Shown here: positions 11,698 to 24,200 of the stretch, one piece after another
How positions within the stretch are numbered: the stretch's first letter is position 1
Layout: every line of letters starts with the position of its first letter
NCBI GenBank assembly: GCA_037783545.1
Contig: JBBELK010000024.1
Span: forward strand, 3,162,001-3,226,000
Length of the DNA: 64,000 bases
Source: Henricia sp. BOLD:AAB3569
Taxonomy: Eukaryota > Echinodermata > Asteroidea > Spinulosida > Echinasteridae
Reading direction: 5' to 3'
Position numbers and translations under genes: made by a program
The notes under the pieces: model-generated
The model's input: only the letters and a program-made list of their open reading frames with translations
What the model was told of the DNA's origin: nothing
Database searches by the model: none

Positions 11698-12216
11698 CTT
11701 TTTGGTATGCCATGCTTTTTATAGTACAATCTGAATGTCGTCACTACAGGGGATGGGTTGCGAAATTCCCAGTAGCACACTGCAGGATAATCAATTAATT
11801 TATAATTTGCCAGTTCTTTATCAGCATAATGTTTGCAAGGTCCCCAAGGACACTACCAAATGAGGCTCACAAGCATATAGTGCAATCCGCTTGCAGCTTG
11901 TGGCGAAGTAATTGTGGTGTAGTACCCTGTCACTACCATTTCAGGAATTGTCTGCAAACATTGACCACTAGGTGTTAATGGTAGATTGATGAAACGTGCC
12001 TGAGGGAGGCCGAGCTCTGAGACTACTGATGACATACCAAAACTTGTGCACAGGGTGGAGTCGTGATGTCAGCATGAGTATTCCCTGATTAAACCAAACC
12101 AATGGTTTGCGACAAGCGGTTCTTTATTAGAAACACCACTAAGCACTGCACCTGTGCTCTGTATGGGGTATCCTCATGTAGTTAGTTTGATCAGCATTCA
12201 GCAAGATGTTTAAGAG

Positions 12217-13327
12217 CTGTCCGCATTGGACTTTTTTTGGGAAACTTATACCGAGACGATGGGTACTTTTCCCTTTTTTTAATCCAGTGCGGACAGCCTA
12301 GGAGGTTTTCCTCTCAGTAACAACGTTCGAATTAGCACTGGTCCGTTGGCCAAATGACAGTTGAAATGGTCTCGGGCCAGCTGGAAAGCCTTTCCAATGG
12401 TCCGGCTGTCCAGTTGAAATAAAACAGACCCACGCTGTACTAAATTTAAAGGAGTGATGAAATAACTTTGATCTTTCTTCAGACTCCCACGGCCGGTTCC
12501 AATTTATTCCCCTGGAGTGAGAGACTGCACTTGCAGTATACATATATGTCCCTGGGGCTAAAGACTTGATAACTAGTTTTTATTTCAAGTCGTAAATCAA
12601 TCTTATTTCTCAAGTCCAGTCACAAGTCATTTTCTCCAGAGTCAAGTCACATGTCAAAAACTAAAAACTGACTTGACCCCAAGCCAACAGGTTAAAAAAG
12701 CTCTGCCCAGGTAGTACTATGGGCTAATTCTGTATAACTGCCCCCAAGAGTACACTCACGCTTATAGTCCCAAAGGGGTTAATGTGCACAAAAACATGCA
12801 TCCTTGAGAATTTACAACAAAAGAGCCTTTCAAGACTCCAGAATAGCTCTAAAATGTACCACACATTTTCAAACTTTTAATGGGGAGAACCTTAGGACTA
12901 ACAAATTTTCCTAATTCATTCACTCAAATGTGGTTTTTGGAAACATTAATAGTCGACTGTGTTTAAAAAGAACAACCATCAATTTTAACGGTATTAGAAC
13001 GGTATGAAATGCCGACGGGCCAGTGAAGATTTAATACAACTGGCCCTGTTGGCCAGTTGGGAAAAAAGTTAAGGCCGAACGCTTAGTAACTTTTCCCGAG
13101 TCCAGTGGTTACTTTTCCTGGCCAATTGTTGCCCACGAAAATTGACCAGGTAACTTTTCCCGAGATGAATATAGTCCAATGTGGACACATCGAGTCGGTA
13201 AAAGCGCTCTGGAAGTGTACCGTATGTCCGGGCCATGAAGGTCATCCTGCTAAGCCAGGCACACTGCGCATGCTCTCCCAGTCTCAGTAAATTTTCCTGT
13301 GTTAAAAAAATTCAAATGTGGACAGGG
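12217..13327. mobile_element. Composite element with CTGTCCGCATTGGAC ends
   Basis: The left end CTGTCCGCATTGGACTTTTT continues as gggaaacttataccgagacg; the right end is a diverged mirror (aaattcaaatgtggacaggg). A reversed relative lies at 24952-25342. The interior contains another dispersed repeat (about 12490-12720), also seen at 16400-16680 and 60060-60560. Confidence 0.65.
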
Positions 13328-13766
13328 CTTAAGTATTAGTTGTAAAGAAAGATGTGGAAGTTTCCTGTTTTTAAGTCATTTTACATTTTATCGAAGTTAT
13401 GTTAGACAACAAGGTCATAATGCATCATGAATGTGAATGGTGTGAAATTCATGTATAGGCCTATAAGATGATTTCCATTTCGACCAAGGACTTGGAGTTA
13501 AAACTAGAATGTATGACGTGCATAAAGTCCTTTATAAATACCAGTGATGCTACTTATGATGTGGGACATGTTGTGATACCATTGACTGCATTGATGTCAT
13601 AATGTAGTGAAGGCCAGTCGTCATTTGAGGCCTCCCTATGTCAAATATCAATCCAATGATGTTGCAGCTCATAGTGTGAGTGGTAGTATTTCTGTTTAGT
13701 ATACATCTAGAAGCAAGTTTGATTCATTACCATAGTACATTACCGAGCACATAGTACATTACCGAG

Positions 13767-14189
13767 CACAGTCTAGTCAGCGATGGTTAGTTGTGTCTGG
13801 TCGACCATTTGGAACCAGCCCACAGGGCACGGTTGCACTATATGCAGCGTTTTGCGCGGAACCAATTGACTATAAACTAAAGGCGTTCACACTTTAATGT
13901 TATGGTGCGCATGTGTCTTGCCTGGATGTTGTTTGACCAGTGCACGGTAGACTCCAGTCATGAATCCAACTTGCTCCACATTGTAGAGCAAGTTCACGAC
14001 TGTAGATGTATCCTGGCAACAACATTTGCACTAACCTTCGAGTGCTAACACCTTTGGTTAGTCGGGTTCCATGCAAAACGCTGCATCGGCTTAATGTGTG
14101 GTGGGTACCAGTCACCAGTGCAACCTTGCCCTGTAGGCTGGTTCCAAATGGTCGACATGACACGACTAACCATCGTTGACTAGACTGTG
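13767..14189. mobile_element. Foldback element with arms of roughly 60 bp
   Basis: The left arm cacagtctagtcagcgatgg runs on to cccacagggcacgg; the right arm is its near-perfect mirror ending at 14189. A related partial copy is at about 32035-32200. Confidence 0.75.
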
Positions 14190-14666
14190 TTCAGATAGTT
14201 GAACTGTAGTTAACTACAGTAGTTAACTACAGTTATCGATCGAACTTGCCTCCTATCACCTATCTACCACACTGACCATACTTGCAATGCGGCTTGACCA
14301 CAAATAATTTTGTAGAATTAGAAGCCAATAACCTGGTTTAATGGCAAACAGAATCAGTCGTCCCCAAAGTGGATAACAACCATGCATTGTGGCTAAGGAT
14401 GGCATCTGAAGCATGTGTTATGAACATGGACTGAAGCAAATTGAGGAGGACAGTAGAGGCAAGATGCTGCAAAACAGGTGCATTATGGGAGCAGTGACCG
14501 CAGATAGCTTGAGATATTACCACCCCCCCGTAGGAATGAGGCCTTATGGTTGGTTCAAATTAGACAGATGTTTACGAGGATTGGTGGCACTTACGGATAT
14601 GTTGGCAAAGTAATGAATTTGTTGCATAATACAAATAAATAGTGCACATGAAATTAAAACCTTCAC

Positions 14667-14970
14667 TTAAAGGACTGTGTTCAGAAAAATGCATTTCATT
14701 TTAACCTAACAATCATATAATGCTCCCCTCAAAACGGGAAATTTGCAATCTCCAATTTGGATATTGGCAAAAAGGTTGGTGTAATTACTGAACTGCTTTA
14801 TGGAACCAGATACATTTTCGACAATAACCTTGAAAATATACGGATTGAGAACGTGAAATTTCAGAATGGTAATGAGAAAAATATGACAAATGATATGGTA
14901 TCAAAATCACAACACCCATGGGAAAGATTGGTGTATAAAAAATGTGATCTAGACACGCTCCTTTAACCTG
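14667..14970. mobile_element. Dispersed 280-bp repeat, copy A
   Basis: A family of five in this window, recognised by caatctccaatttggat, aatggtaatgagaaaaatat, caacacccatgggaaa and atctagacacgctccttta. The ends carry short inverted AAAGGAG-type sequences. No coding potential. Confidence 0.75.
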
Positions 14971-16399
14971 GACCAAAGTGAGGAGGATATTACAATTTAA
15001 TCAAATTGACTTCACGGCTGCACTCTGTGACATTAACAGTGTAGTATCCTACATTGATCGGATTTTACAATCAGCGTGATGCTGCTGTTTGCATGTGAAA
15101 CATTGTCTGATGTTGCACTCAATTTTTGTTGATCTCAATAGATCAGTGCTGTATAAACTAGTGTTGTCATATTCACTTTATTAGCTTGAAGTTTGAGCTT
15201 TTCCAGTATTAGTGTGGAGCGATTTTGAATCTTCCAAATGTGAGTTTTATTTAGATGTTTAGAAACCTATCAAATATTTTGACCTGACAGTTCCAAAACG
15301 CAATGGATTGTAACAACTACTAAACATGTATGTAGTTTCTTTTCTCATTACATTATTATGTACCGGTACAGTCTGAATCTTGCTACATGTAAGTTGTTTA
15401 TGAATGAGACTTAATTTGTGCAGGCATCATGCAAACCAGAGTTGTAGTCTTGTGATAGACTCAACTGTACAACCCTGATGCAAATGATAGTTCCCTTATT
15501 AGCTTCTCACATGAGACAAATTTCCAGGTTGATACAAGCTAGGTTCATGCAGGGTTTTCACAGGGATGACACAGTGTTGATAACAAGCAACATTTCAGAC
15601 ATACAATTTTTAACTACACTAACCCCGAGATTGCTATTTTGCCCCTGGGTGGGTTGATCGCTATTCTCCTTCAGACCAGGTACAGAATGCAATAGAATCA
15701 GTCTTAGAAGACTGGCTTTAAACAGCCAGCTCTGAGCTTAGAGCTGGTGAGATTAGCCTATTGCTAAGCCTCAGTATTTAGTCAAGAGATGTTTCAACTG
15801 CGCATGAGGCACATTCAGGTTCTGAACAAAACCAGCTAGTTTAACTAGTTATAAAAAGTGTTTTGATTGTTATTTGTAAACACTCATTAGTCACATACAT
15901 GTAGTTAACTATGTTTTTTTGGATGTATTTCTTGAAAAAACGATGATCCTGGCATCATACTGGGCAGATAGCGATGTCCTCAAGATCTGAAAACGGGCAA
16001 ATGCTGATGTTTTGAACTATTATCCATTTTTCTTCAAAGCGAAGTGGGCCGGGTCAAATAAAATGTGCATGTTTGGTGTATTATCATTCAAGAGGCAAAG
16101 ATCAGTCATACTATAATTCACCGTTGTGCAGAATGTTTTGAAGAATGTTTTATCCTCCAATGAATCATTTCCCCATCTGTTCAGCCTAGATTTATTCAGT
16201 TATTGAACAGTTGGTTGCCAATAGGTTCCTGCAGTGCATCAAGCAATACACAGTGCTAGAAATAGCAGTTACTGCTGGGCCTTTGTGGTTTCCTGAATTA
16301 TGGCAGTGTGACCCTATTTTTCCATCTATAGGTGTGTTTCTATTGAGAAAAGACGGAAAATTTTCTCAGTAGAAATATGTCTTATCCGCTACTTTCCGG

Positions 16400-16680
16400 G
16401 TCAGTATACCAGGGCAGAGCTGGTCTCTCAACTTGCTGGCTTAATTGGGCTCAAGTCGGTTTTTATTTTTTGACTTGTGACTTGACTCTTGAGAAAATGA
16501 ATTGTGACTGGACTTGGAAAATAAAATTGATTGACGACTTGAAATAAAAACTGGTTATCAAGTCTCCAACCCCAGAGACATACATACATGTACATGTACT
16601 GTATATATAATAACCAAAAACTGCAAGTGTAGTCTCCCGCTCAAGGGGAATAAATTGGGAAATGGTTACCTACTGCGAAG
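16400..16680. mobile_element. Dispersed repeat (gacttgtgacttgactc family), copy 1
   Basis: ccagggcagagctggtctct, then gacttgtgacttgactct, gaaataaaaactgg, tccaaccccagagacatac and agtctcccgctcaaggggaa. Copies also occur, reversed, at about 12490-12720 and at 60060-60560. Confidence 0.65.
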
Positions 16681-17356
16681 GGGTTAAATTTAATATTTCA
16701 TAATTTTAATATTTCAAAGAAAAAAGTCATTCCATTGGGCATCTGTTTGTGCAATACATGAGGTAAATGACCTTGCTTTCATTTTGGACTTTGGAACTGA
16801 AATTGATATCAAAATTATAAAAATTGATTTTCGACGCTGTCATTTGTGATAAATCTCTTCAGAATTTTATGATCGATAATTTGTGACTGTTTCATATTGT
16901 TTTAGTTTCTTGGTGTTTTTTTTACAGGTGTAGATGAAAGTGATAACAAATATACAATATTTTTAAAACAGAAACTTAAATATAAAAATAAAAAAATGGA
17001 TGGATGATAAATGGAATTTACTTTGCCCATAAATGACATTTAAGGTACATATATGCATTTTTCCTAACACACTAAATTTCATAACACATTCAGGTGAGAC
17101 TCCAACCCATGACCTGCATATGCATGCAGATGCCTTTTGTTTTTAAACAACATGACTGATCTTGTCACTGCCAATTGGCAAGTTCAAATGTCCAATAGCG
17201 GGCAACTGTAACTTAGATAGTTAGATTATAGTTTGAAGAATGTTAAAGAAATTGCATTTCATTTTGTTGCCAGTTTTTTCTGCAATTATTTTTTTGTTAC
17301 AAGTTACTAAATTATTTCTTTTCCCAGATGGTATAAATTATTTACATTTTACTTAA

Positions 17357-17884
17357 AGGGCCTGTGACATGCTAAACAACTTTGTGCCTGAGCTTTGCTT
17401 CATAATGACGGATTACTTGTTCAGCAAGACATACTATTGTTTGTTTGGATGTAAAATCAATAAAAGGTGACCCTTTTCAACTTTGAAGATTTTATTGCAA
17501 TAAATCACAGACAGAGGGGAAAAGTTACATAAGACTTCAAGTTGGACTTGTGGCAAATTGCTGCAGTTTCTATCCCCAGTTTTGTCATGGCTTATAGCAG
17601 GCAACATGTAAAACAAACTCAAACAGCCATGGATTACAAAAGTTTCAGGAAAATTTAGAAAAAAGTGGTATCTTTTGTGCACAGTTGAATGTGATTTTCC
17701 TGTGTTTGCCTCTTGTGACATCGTGACCTTGGTCATGAATATGCATATTTGCATTAGCATAAAAACTAAAAACCTTCGTTCTAACCCCTAAAGCAAGCTC
17801 CAAATAGGATATTTATGACTTTAACTGAGTAGAGTGGTTTTAAAGCATAGATTTCATTGATAAAAATCCTAAATAAGGGGCCCT
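17357..17884. mobile_element. TTAA-flanked insertion (piggyBac-type target site)
   Basis: A 528-bp insertion with AGGGCC/GGCCCT ends between two TTAA copies (17353-17356 and 17885-17888). The paralogous segment at about 11610 has a single TTAA at the same place (acttaatcatgtac), an unoccupied site. TTAA targets are characteristic of piggyBac; no transposase is present. Confidence 0.7.
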
Positions 17885-17917
17885 TTAACCATGTACATTT
17901 CTGTTTGCTTCCACCAG

Positions 17918-18283
17918 GTACAAGCTGTTAATCAGGCATGTCCATGCAGAGGATGGTGGTATCTCCACAGCTCATGCCTTCACTGATTCCTGGGTGAAAC
18001 TCTCGCAATCAAACCTTTCTGTGGATGAGATCTTCCCAAATGTCTCTGGTGAACAATATCATCTATCTGAGCTTGGCAGAGCTGTGCTTGAGGTACAGAA
18101 ACCAAATGGGCATGAAGGCTGTTTATGTTCTGATTTAGAAGGGAGACAAGAGACGAATCATAAAGGAGAAAACTCGCTGGACATTGCCAAGATGCTGAAG
18201 AAGAAGATCAAAATAAAGACGGGAGACACAGCTTTACTGGAGTGTGCCTTGGACCCGTCGGATTCCAATGTCAAAGTCAAATG
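17918..18283 (+). CDS. Exon 1 visible: linker and first half of Ig1
   Basis: A pyrimidine-rich tract ending ccaccag precedes the exon, and a gtaagt donor follows. The frame opens in phase 2. About 90 residues of low-complexity linker lead to KIKIKTGDTALLECALD, the first strand and first cysteine of an Ig fold. The donor splits the Trp codon of the Ig core (TG|G). The 3' end is firm. The 5' boundary is less sure because upstream exons are not recognised and a decayed look-alike lies at 11644. Confidence 0.75.
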
Positions 18284-21200
18284 GTAAGTCATCAGCTAGA
18301 TGCCCTTATATACAGGGTGTCTCCTCCCCAACCCCCCTAAAAAAAGAAAGTCCTGGGTCCTATTTCATAAAGCCCACTTAGAAACATTCCTAAATAAACA
18401 TTCTTAACTCATGTTTTTGAAGATTAGATTTTATTGTTCCTAAATCCACGTAAGAATGTTTTTAACTTTTGTGAAATAGGACCCAGGTCAAATCTAATTT
18501 TCCCTGGACCCTGATGGGGAAGAATCTTACATAAAAAACGGTTTGATTGCATCAAAGTCAGTCGAGTGAATAACGAAAGTGATGTCATTATTGGTGCAGC
18601 AAGGTAAGCTCTCTACTAGGAGTGACCGCCTGTATAATCAGATCTGGGTTCATGAACTAGATATAGGGTATCAGGCGCGGATCCAGGGGGGGGGCCGAGG
18701 GGGCACGTGCCCCCCGGGCAAATTGAGTCCAAAAAAAAAAAAAAATGGGCGGAAAGGAAAGGAGGTAAAAGAAAAAAGGGGGGAAGGCAAGTAGTGCACC
18801 ATTGATGATTCTATGCACATGCGTATTGTATGATGATGCGTAAACATGTAGTGGTATCAAAGTGTATATACGAAAGCCAAGCCTTTGACTTTCAGGCTTA
18901 CGATCAGCACTTATAATACACTCCCGTACACCACATTCTAATGCCTGAATAGTTTACGCTCAGGAGGAGCTTCACCATCAGAACTTATCATAATGCTTGG
19001 CATATGGAAACTAGTCAAGTCCAGTATTTCGTGTATATTTGATTTCCATAAGAGCTTCAGTTATAAAAAAAAATCAAGGATGTGAGGTTGATAAAAAAGG
19101 ATAAGATATTAAAGACGTAGAGGAAAAAATAAAGCCAATATCCAAGGTACACAGCGCATACGATTTGCTTTACTGTCATTATTAAGAAAAGTTAATTTTT
19201 CGTGTAAAATTTTTCCAATGACGATTGAAGTGACTTTTTTGTCTTCAAATACATACATTAGGTACTACCCTAATTGAGTTTGACCATTTTTCGTTTGTTA
19301 TCGGTAGTCTGTGAAGTCTGGTTTGCTGACCTGATTCCTCAAAGTATATAAATTGTTCTGTTTCGTCTGAAAAAGGTTCAAGGTATACCTTGTGGACATT
19401 TTTGCCGAGGACAACTTGACGCCAATACACATAGGCCTGCCTACTAATGGTCTATTATGTCTTGCAGCCGATCTGCCGATGTTTTAACACAGGGCATTAG
19501 GGCAAGGAACAGTCTGAAATCAAGTCCTTTTCTTGAACTTTTCAACTGGACTGAATTAAAACCAAGAAAAAATCCGGAAAAATAAGAAATGATGATGGGT
19601 AAAAACTGCATATTAAATGCCAAATTGGGGAGGGAGAAACTTTATAGATTTTTGTCAACTTAACCGGGCGAAAATAATGGCTAAAAATAATGGCGAAAAT
19701 AATTCTTCATACACACAATTCTCAAAACACACAACAATCTTCAAAACTTTTGCTTAAAAAAGTCAGTTAAAAGTGGCCAGGAATCGCCTTATATTGCACC
19801 ACAGAGCATCTATGAATCCAAAATTTCCCGGGGCCCTTAAGCGGGCCCCGGACCCCACGCCGTAAGGGCTTCGCGCTACGCCCCCCCATTTGTCCCTTTT
19901 TGTTGTGCCCCTTTTTGTTGTGACTTAAAAAAGTCAGTTAAAAGTGGCCAGGAATCGCCTTAGATTGCACCACAGAGCATCTAGAATCCAAAATTTTCCG
20001 GGGCCCTTAAGCGGGCCTCGGACCCCACGCCGTAAGGGCTTCGCGCTACGCGCTCGCATTTGTCCCTTTTTGTTGTGCCCCCCGTCTACAAAATTCCTGG
20101 ATCCGCGCCTGGGTATGACGTTGCTGCACTAAAAGTGACATAACTTTAGATTCGTTTGACTGATTTTGATGCAATAAACACAGTTTTTCATGTAAGAAGA
20201 TTCGGGATTCTGAGGTTGCCTGGTTTGATCTAGACAACAACAAAAATGCACGCCTCCTGCCGGCTGAAATATGAAATATTCATAAAAGTAACTTTTTAAT
20301 GCATGTCTGGCAGCAGACCCAACAAGGTCACAAGGCTAGACAATTGGTGCAGATATAAAATGTACAATGCTTCGCATGAATGGTACTTGGCTAATTTGCA
20401 AAATACTGGTAGTTGCTAACATTTGCATGTTTTTTTGTTGTTGAGTATACTTAAGAATCCTACTGCATCTGGGAACAAAAGCAAGAAACTCCTTGAAGTC
20501 TTATATTTTCAATTCTGTTCCATTTTATGAGGGTAGTCTGTCACTTTTATCTAATTTCCACTTGAAATAAAACTACCCCTACAAGAGTGAAAATTGCCAA
20601 ATGGACAAGTGTGCATTCAGCAAAATAGTCACTTTCTGTTTTCAAAAAAAAGGAAAAAAACCTCTACATCATGTCGATGGGCAATTTCTACACTAGACCA
20701 TAGTCATTCCCATGTAGACTTCAGATAGGGACACCAATGACAGCAATTTGTGTTATCAATATTTATTGGTGTCAAAAAGACATGACATTTGATAAACCCC
20801 TTCACACTACATGCATGTGTTACTGGTCAGTTATAAGAGAGCTTAAGGATTTAAAGAGGAATAGTTTACTTGCCCTGCCAAAAATAGTGCAAAAAACAGC
20901 CATTAATTAAATGGGCAATAATCAGTTTGGTTGTTAAGTTCACACTTGTCAGTCTACTTCAAAATTATATGGTGACATTAAAGTAACATGTTAAAAAGAA
21001 ACCACTTAATTCGTTCAATCATTATCTAATTGTGCATCTTCCAAGCAATGTAGTGCAATTTTTGTGCCCAAATGACAGACTGACATGCCAGTAATTGACC
21101 GTTAATCGCGCCCAAATCGCTGTTCAACCCTCTTCAGATCTAGATCTACCATATTTCAGGATTAAGCGCATCTCAAACACACATAAAGCTTTTATTTCCT

Positions 21201-24200
21201 CTAGAACTCCTTGACCATTGGCATTCCTTCAGAGGATCTCGAGTGCCTGTCTGGGTCTGGGTCAGGAGGTTTTATGATTTAAAGAGATGAAACTGTTTAG
21301 ACTGATCCAGTTATCCACTGTGAGCTCTTGAGATGGCAGATGCTGGGGCAATTCAGGGTGACGAATGACAAATTAAAGTGGCTATAAGATTTCCCTATGA
21401 GTAATGCTTCAGATAACATCCTCTTTTGGGCCTGCTGTTCCTTGTCAAGGAGGTTTTTTAAGGCAAATAGTGAACATAGTTGATGCAAAGTGTCAAGCCA
21501 AGTTAACTGGAGGACAGAGGGGAAAGCTCTTTGCCAAAAAACTTTGATTTGTTTGTAGAATTTACCGTATAAAATGAATTTTGCAAGCGATGTTACATTT
21601 ATTACAGATATTTTCTGTTGAAATTATTTGCACAGATATTTAATGCCATTTCTTGGAGAATCCTGTATATGAGCTCTCCCAGAAAATCAAGTTTGTTGGA
21701 TTTCAACCTGATTGAACATGTATGGGATGAGCTGCACGAGCTGCTGCATATTTCAAAAGCAGCACTAGCTAGAAGTGCAGGTTTTTAGAGAGCACTTTAA
21801 GTACCTCAGTGGCTCTTTTGGAGCTGGTGTAGTCAGCCTTGCCACAAGAGGCGGTCGTACATGTTATTTACCAATAAAATAAGGTACATCTCTCAGCTTC
21901 CTAGAGAAAAAAGGGGTGTACTTGCGTTTCTCTCCATCATTTGATGTCTTTGCGCATTAAAGTAGCTTGTTAAGATTTTTCCAGAAAAGTGATTTCATTC
22001 TAACCTAACAATCATGTGAAATACCTCTTTAAAATACTATCTATGGGAAGAAAACAGAAAACTTGCAATATCCAATTTGGATGTGGAAGCAAAAACTGCC
22101 TTACATGTATGTAACCGGATAAATTAGTTTACAAAACATCAGTGTTTTTTTTTTATGATATCCTTGAAAATATATGAATTGAGACCAGGAAACTTCAGAA
22201 TGGTAATGAGAAAAATATGACAAAGGATATGGTATAAAAAACTCAACACCCATGGGAAAAATGAGGGGCTAAAAAATGTGACCTGGGGACGATTTCACAA
22301 AAATTTGCGACGCGTAGCAAGTTCCAAACCCATTGCAACTCACCGAATCCTTTGTAATTTTGCCACTCACCAGAGTTGCGTTGGATTTGGTACATTTGCG
22401 ACATCGATCTCTGGACACGTTCCTTTACCAAAGTTTACCGTTACTTTCAGAACAGCTAATAACATGAAGCCAGCTTTGTTGTGGCATTCGGTTAAATGTG
22501 TAAACCCTTTAAACATACTAGCTGATGAATGCACCTACGGTACTATAATTTTGACAATTGGCTATATATATATGCTACAGTAAAGAGGATGAGGCAGAGG
22601 GGGAGGGGAGAGATGGGGTAACTAACCTCCCACATCACAATCTGTTCAATCTTTGTGGCATTTGATGAAGCTGAAATGTTTGCAGAAGTGAAATAGATAG
22701 ATACAGCAGATGTGTGCATTATGCCTTGGCTATCAATTGATGAATAGTCAGGCAGTATTTGATGCAGTACAATGTATCAGCATGCGTAGTGCCAGATGGC
22801 TAACCCATTGCATGGTATCATGATCATAGCCTAACCGAGTTAACCAACATCATCTGCTTCATGTAATATTTACAGGTAATTACAAGAAACTGTTGGTGTC
22901 ATAACACTTTTATCTTGTTCTCATGCCTGTTCTTGCGTTAGTATTTTGAATATGCTACATTATATATTTATTAAGGAGCAAATGTTATTGGTGTGCCTGC
23001 ATGTACATGTACATGTACCTATTTCATGTACATACATGTATTTCAATGTTTTTTGATTCATAGGGAAATTAAAAAGGTTTATCTCTGCACTCATATTGGA
23101 TGCTCTTCATTCTTAAGCCGGCCGTACACCTTGCATTTCGTCCGTGATCCGACCACGATAGCGCATATGTTGTGCAGTTGTATCACAAGGTGTACAGGTT
23201 TTGCGATGCGTTCCAATGGCGATGGGGTCACGATTTTGTGTACGTGTCCGTCGCAACGCAATAGCATGCTCAAAATTGGGCGTGTCTGTGCAATCGCAAC
23301 GGAGTCGGAACGCAAGGTGTATGGCCGACTTTATAGGCAATTACATAATTTGCAGTTACTCAAATTTTTACTTAATGAGTTGACAAGAATTTAAAGACTT
23401 AAAATGTTGATAGCAATGGAAAAAAAATAAACCACAGGAATTTATTTCTGTCTAAGATTGTACTTTATGTACATCTCTTTATCTCTTTGATTATTATTCC
23501 AGGTTTTTGTGATAAATGTTCATTATGTCAAATAATTCATTAATCGGGAGGGTGTTGAGTTTAACCTGTGACTCCTTCAAATGAAAATGCCACCACATAG
23601 CCATGCAGCTGGTGCCACGGGAGTTAAATTACAGTTCAACGATACCTGAGATAAACTCCCATGGTAGGAACAATTCAAGTCAGATCAAATCACGTCGGCC
23701 AACCCTGTGACGTCTTGTGTATGTATGCAAGAATATTTCACCAACAGAGAAACTGGTAATTGGTTGTTAGAGCCATGGGATGTGTACAAACTGCAATGCT
23801 GCACGCTTGATGGAACCAGCTGAGCAAGAGAAAGCGGGCGTAGGGATTTGACTAGCTGGAGTGTGAAATGTGAAGCATGTGTGTCAGTGCGTCTCCAAGG
23901 CCGGAATGCAGAGCCTGAGCCTGAAGCCGAGATTACTGCAACGAAATACGAAACTGGGATGGGCATTTATTATTTAGTCTGTGTATGTACCAGGCAGTGT
24001 GTGCATCCGGAGACAGACGTACTTGCCCTGGTCGGAGACTAGCGGGGCATATGTTTGACAGGGCAGTTGGTGAAGGAGTAATGGTGTAAATGAATGAAGA
24101 CAGACACTGGTTCACAACGTGGATTAACACACAGTGGACTAACTTGATGTTTTCATGATTTATTTGCGCTTTTGAAATGGTGACATAAATTGTGTTGGAG

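Larger units (their letters stand above)
9788..17917. other. No supported gene; repeat-rich DNA upstream of the first visible exon
   Basis: This may be an intron or 5' flank of the kinase gene. It holds the elements at 9855, 12217, 13767, 14667 and 17357 and the duplicated segments at 11330 and 17090. No further Ig, FN3 or promoter signals were recognised. Confidence 0.5.

Noticed and set aside
23848-24042. Short plus-strand frame ending CVHPETDVLALVGD
   Set aside because: Single short frame without splice partners, similarity or conservation evidence.
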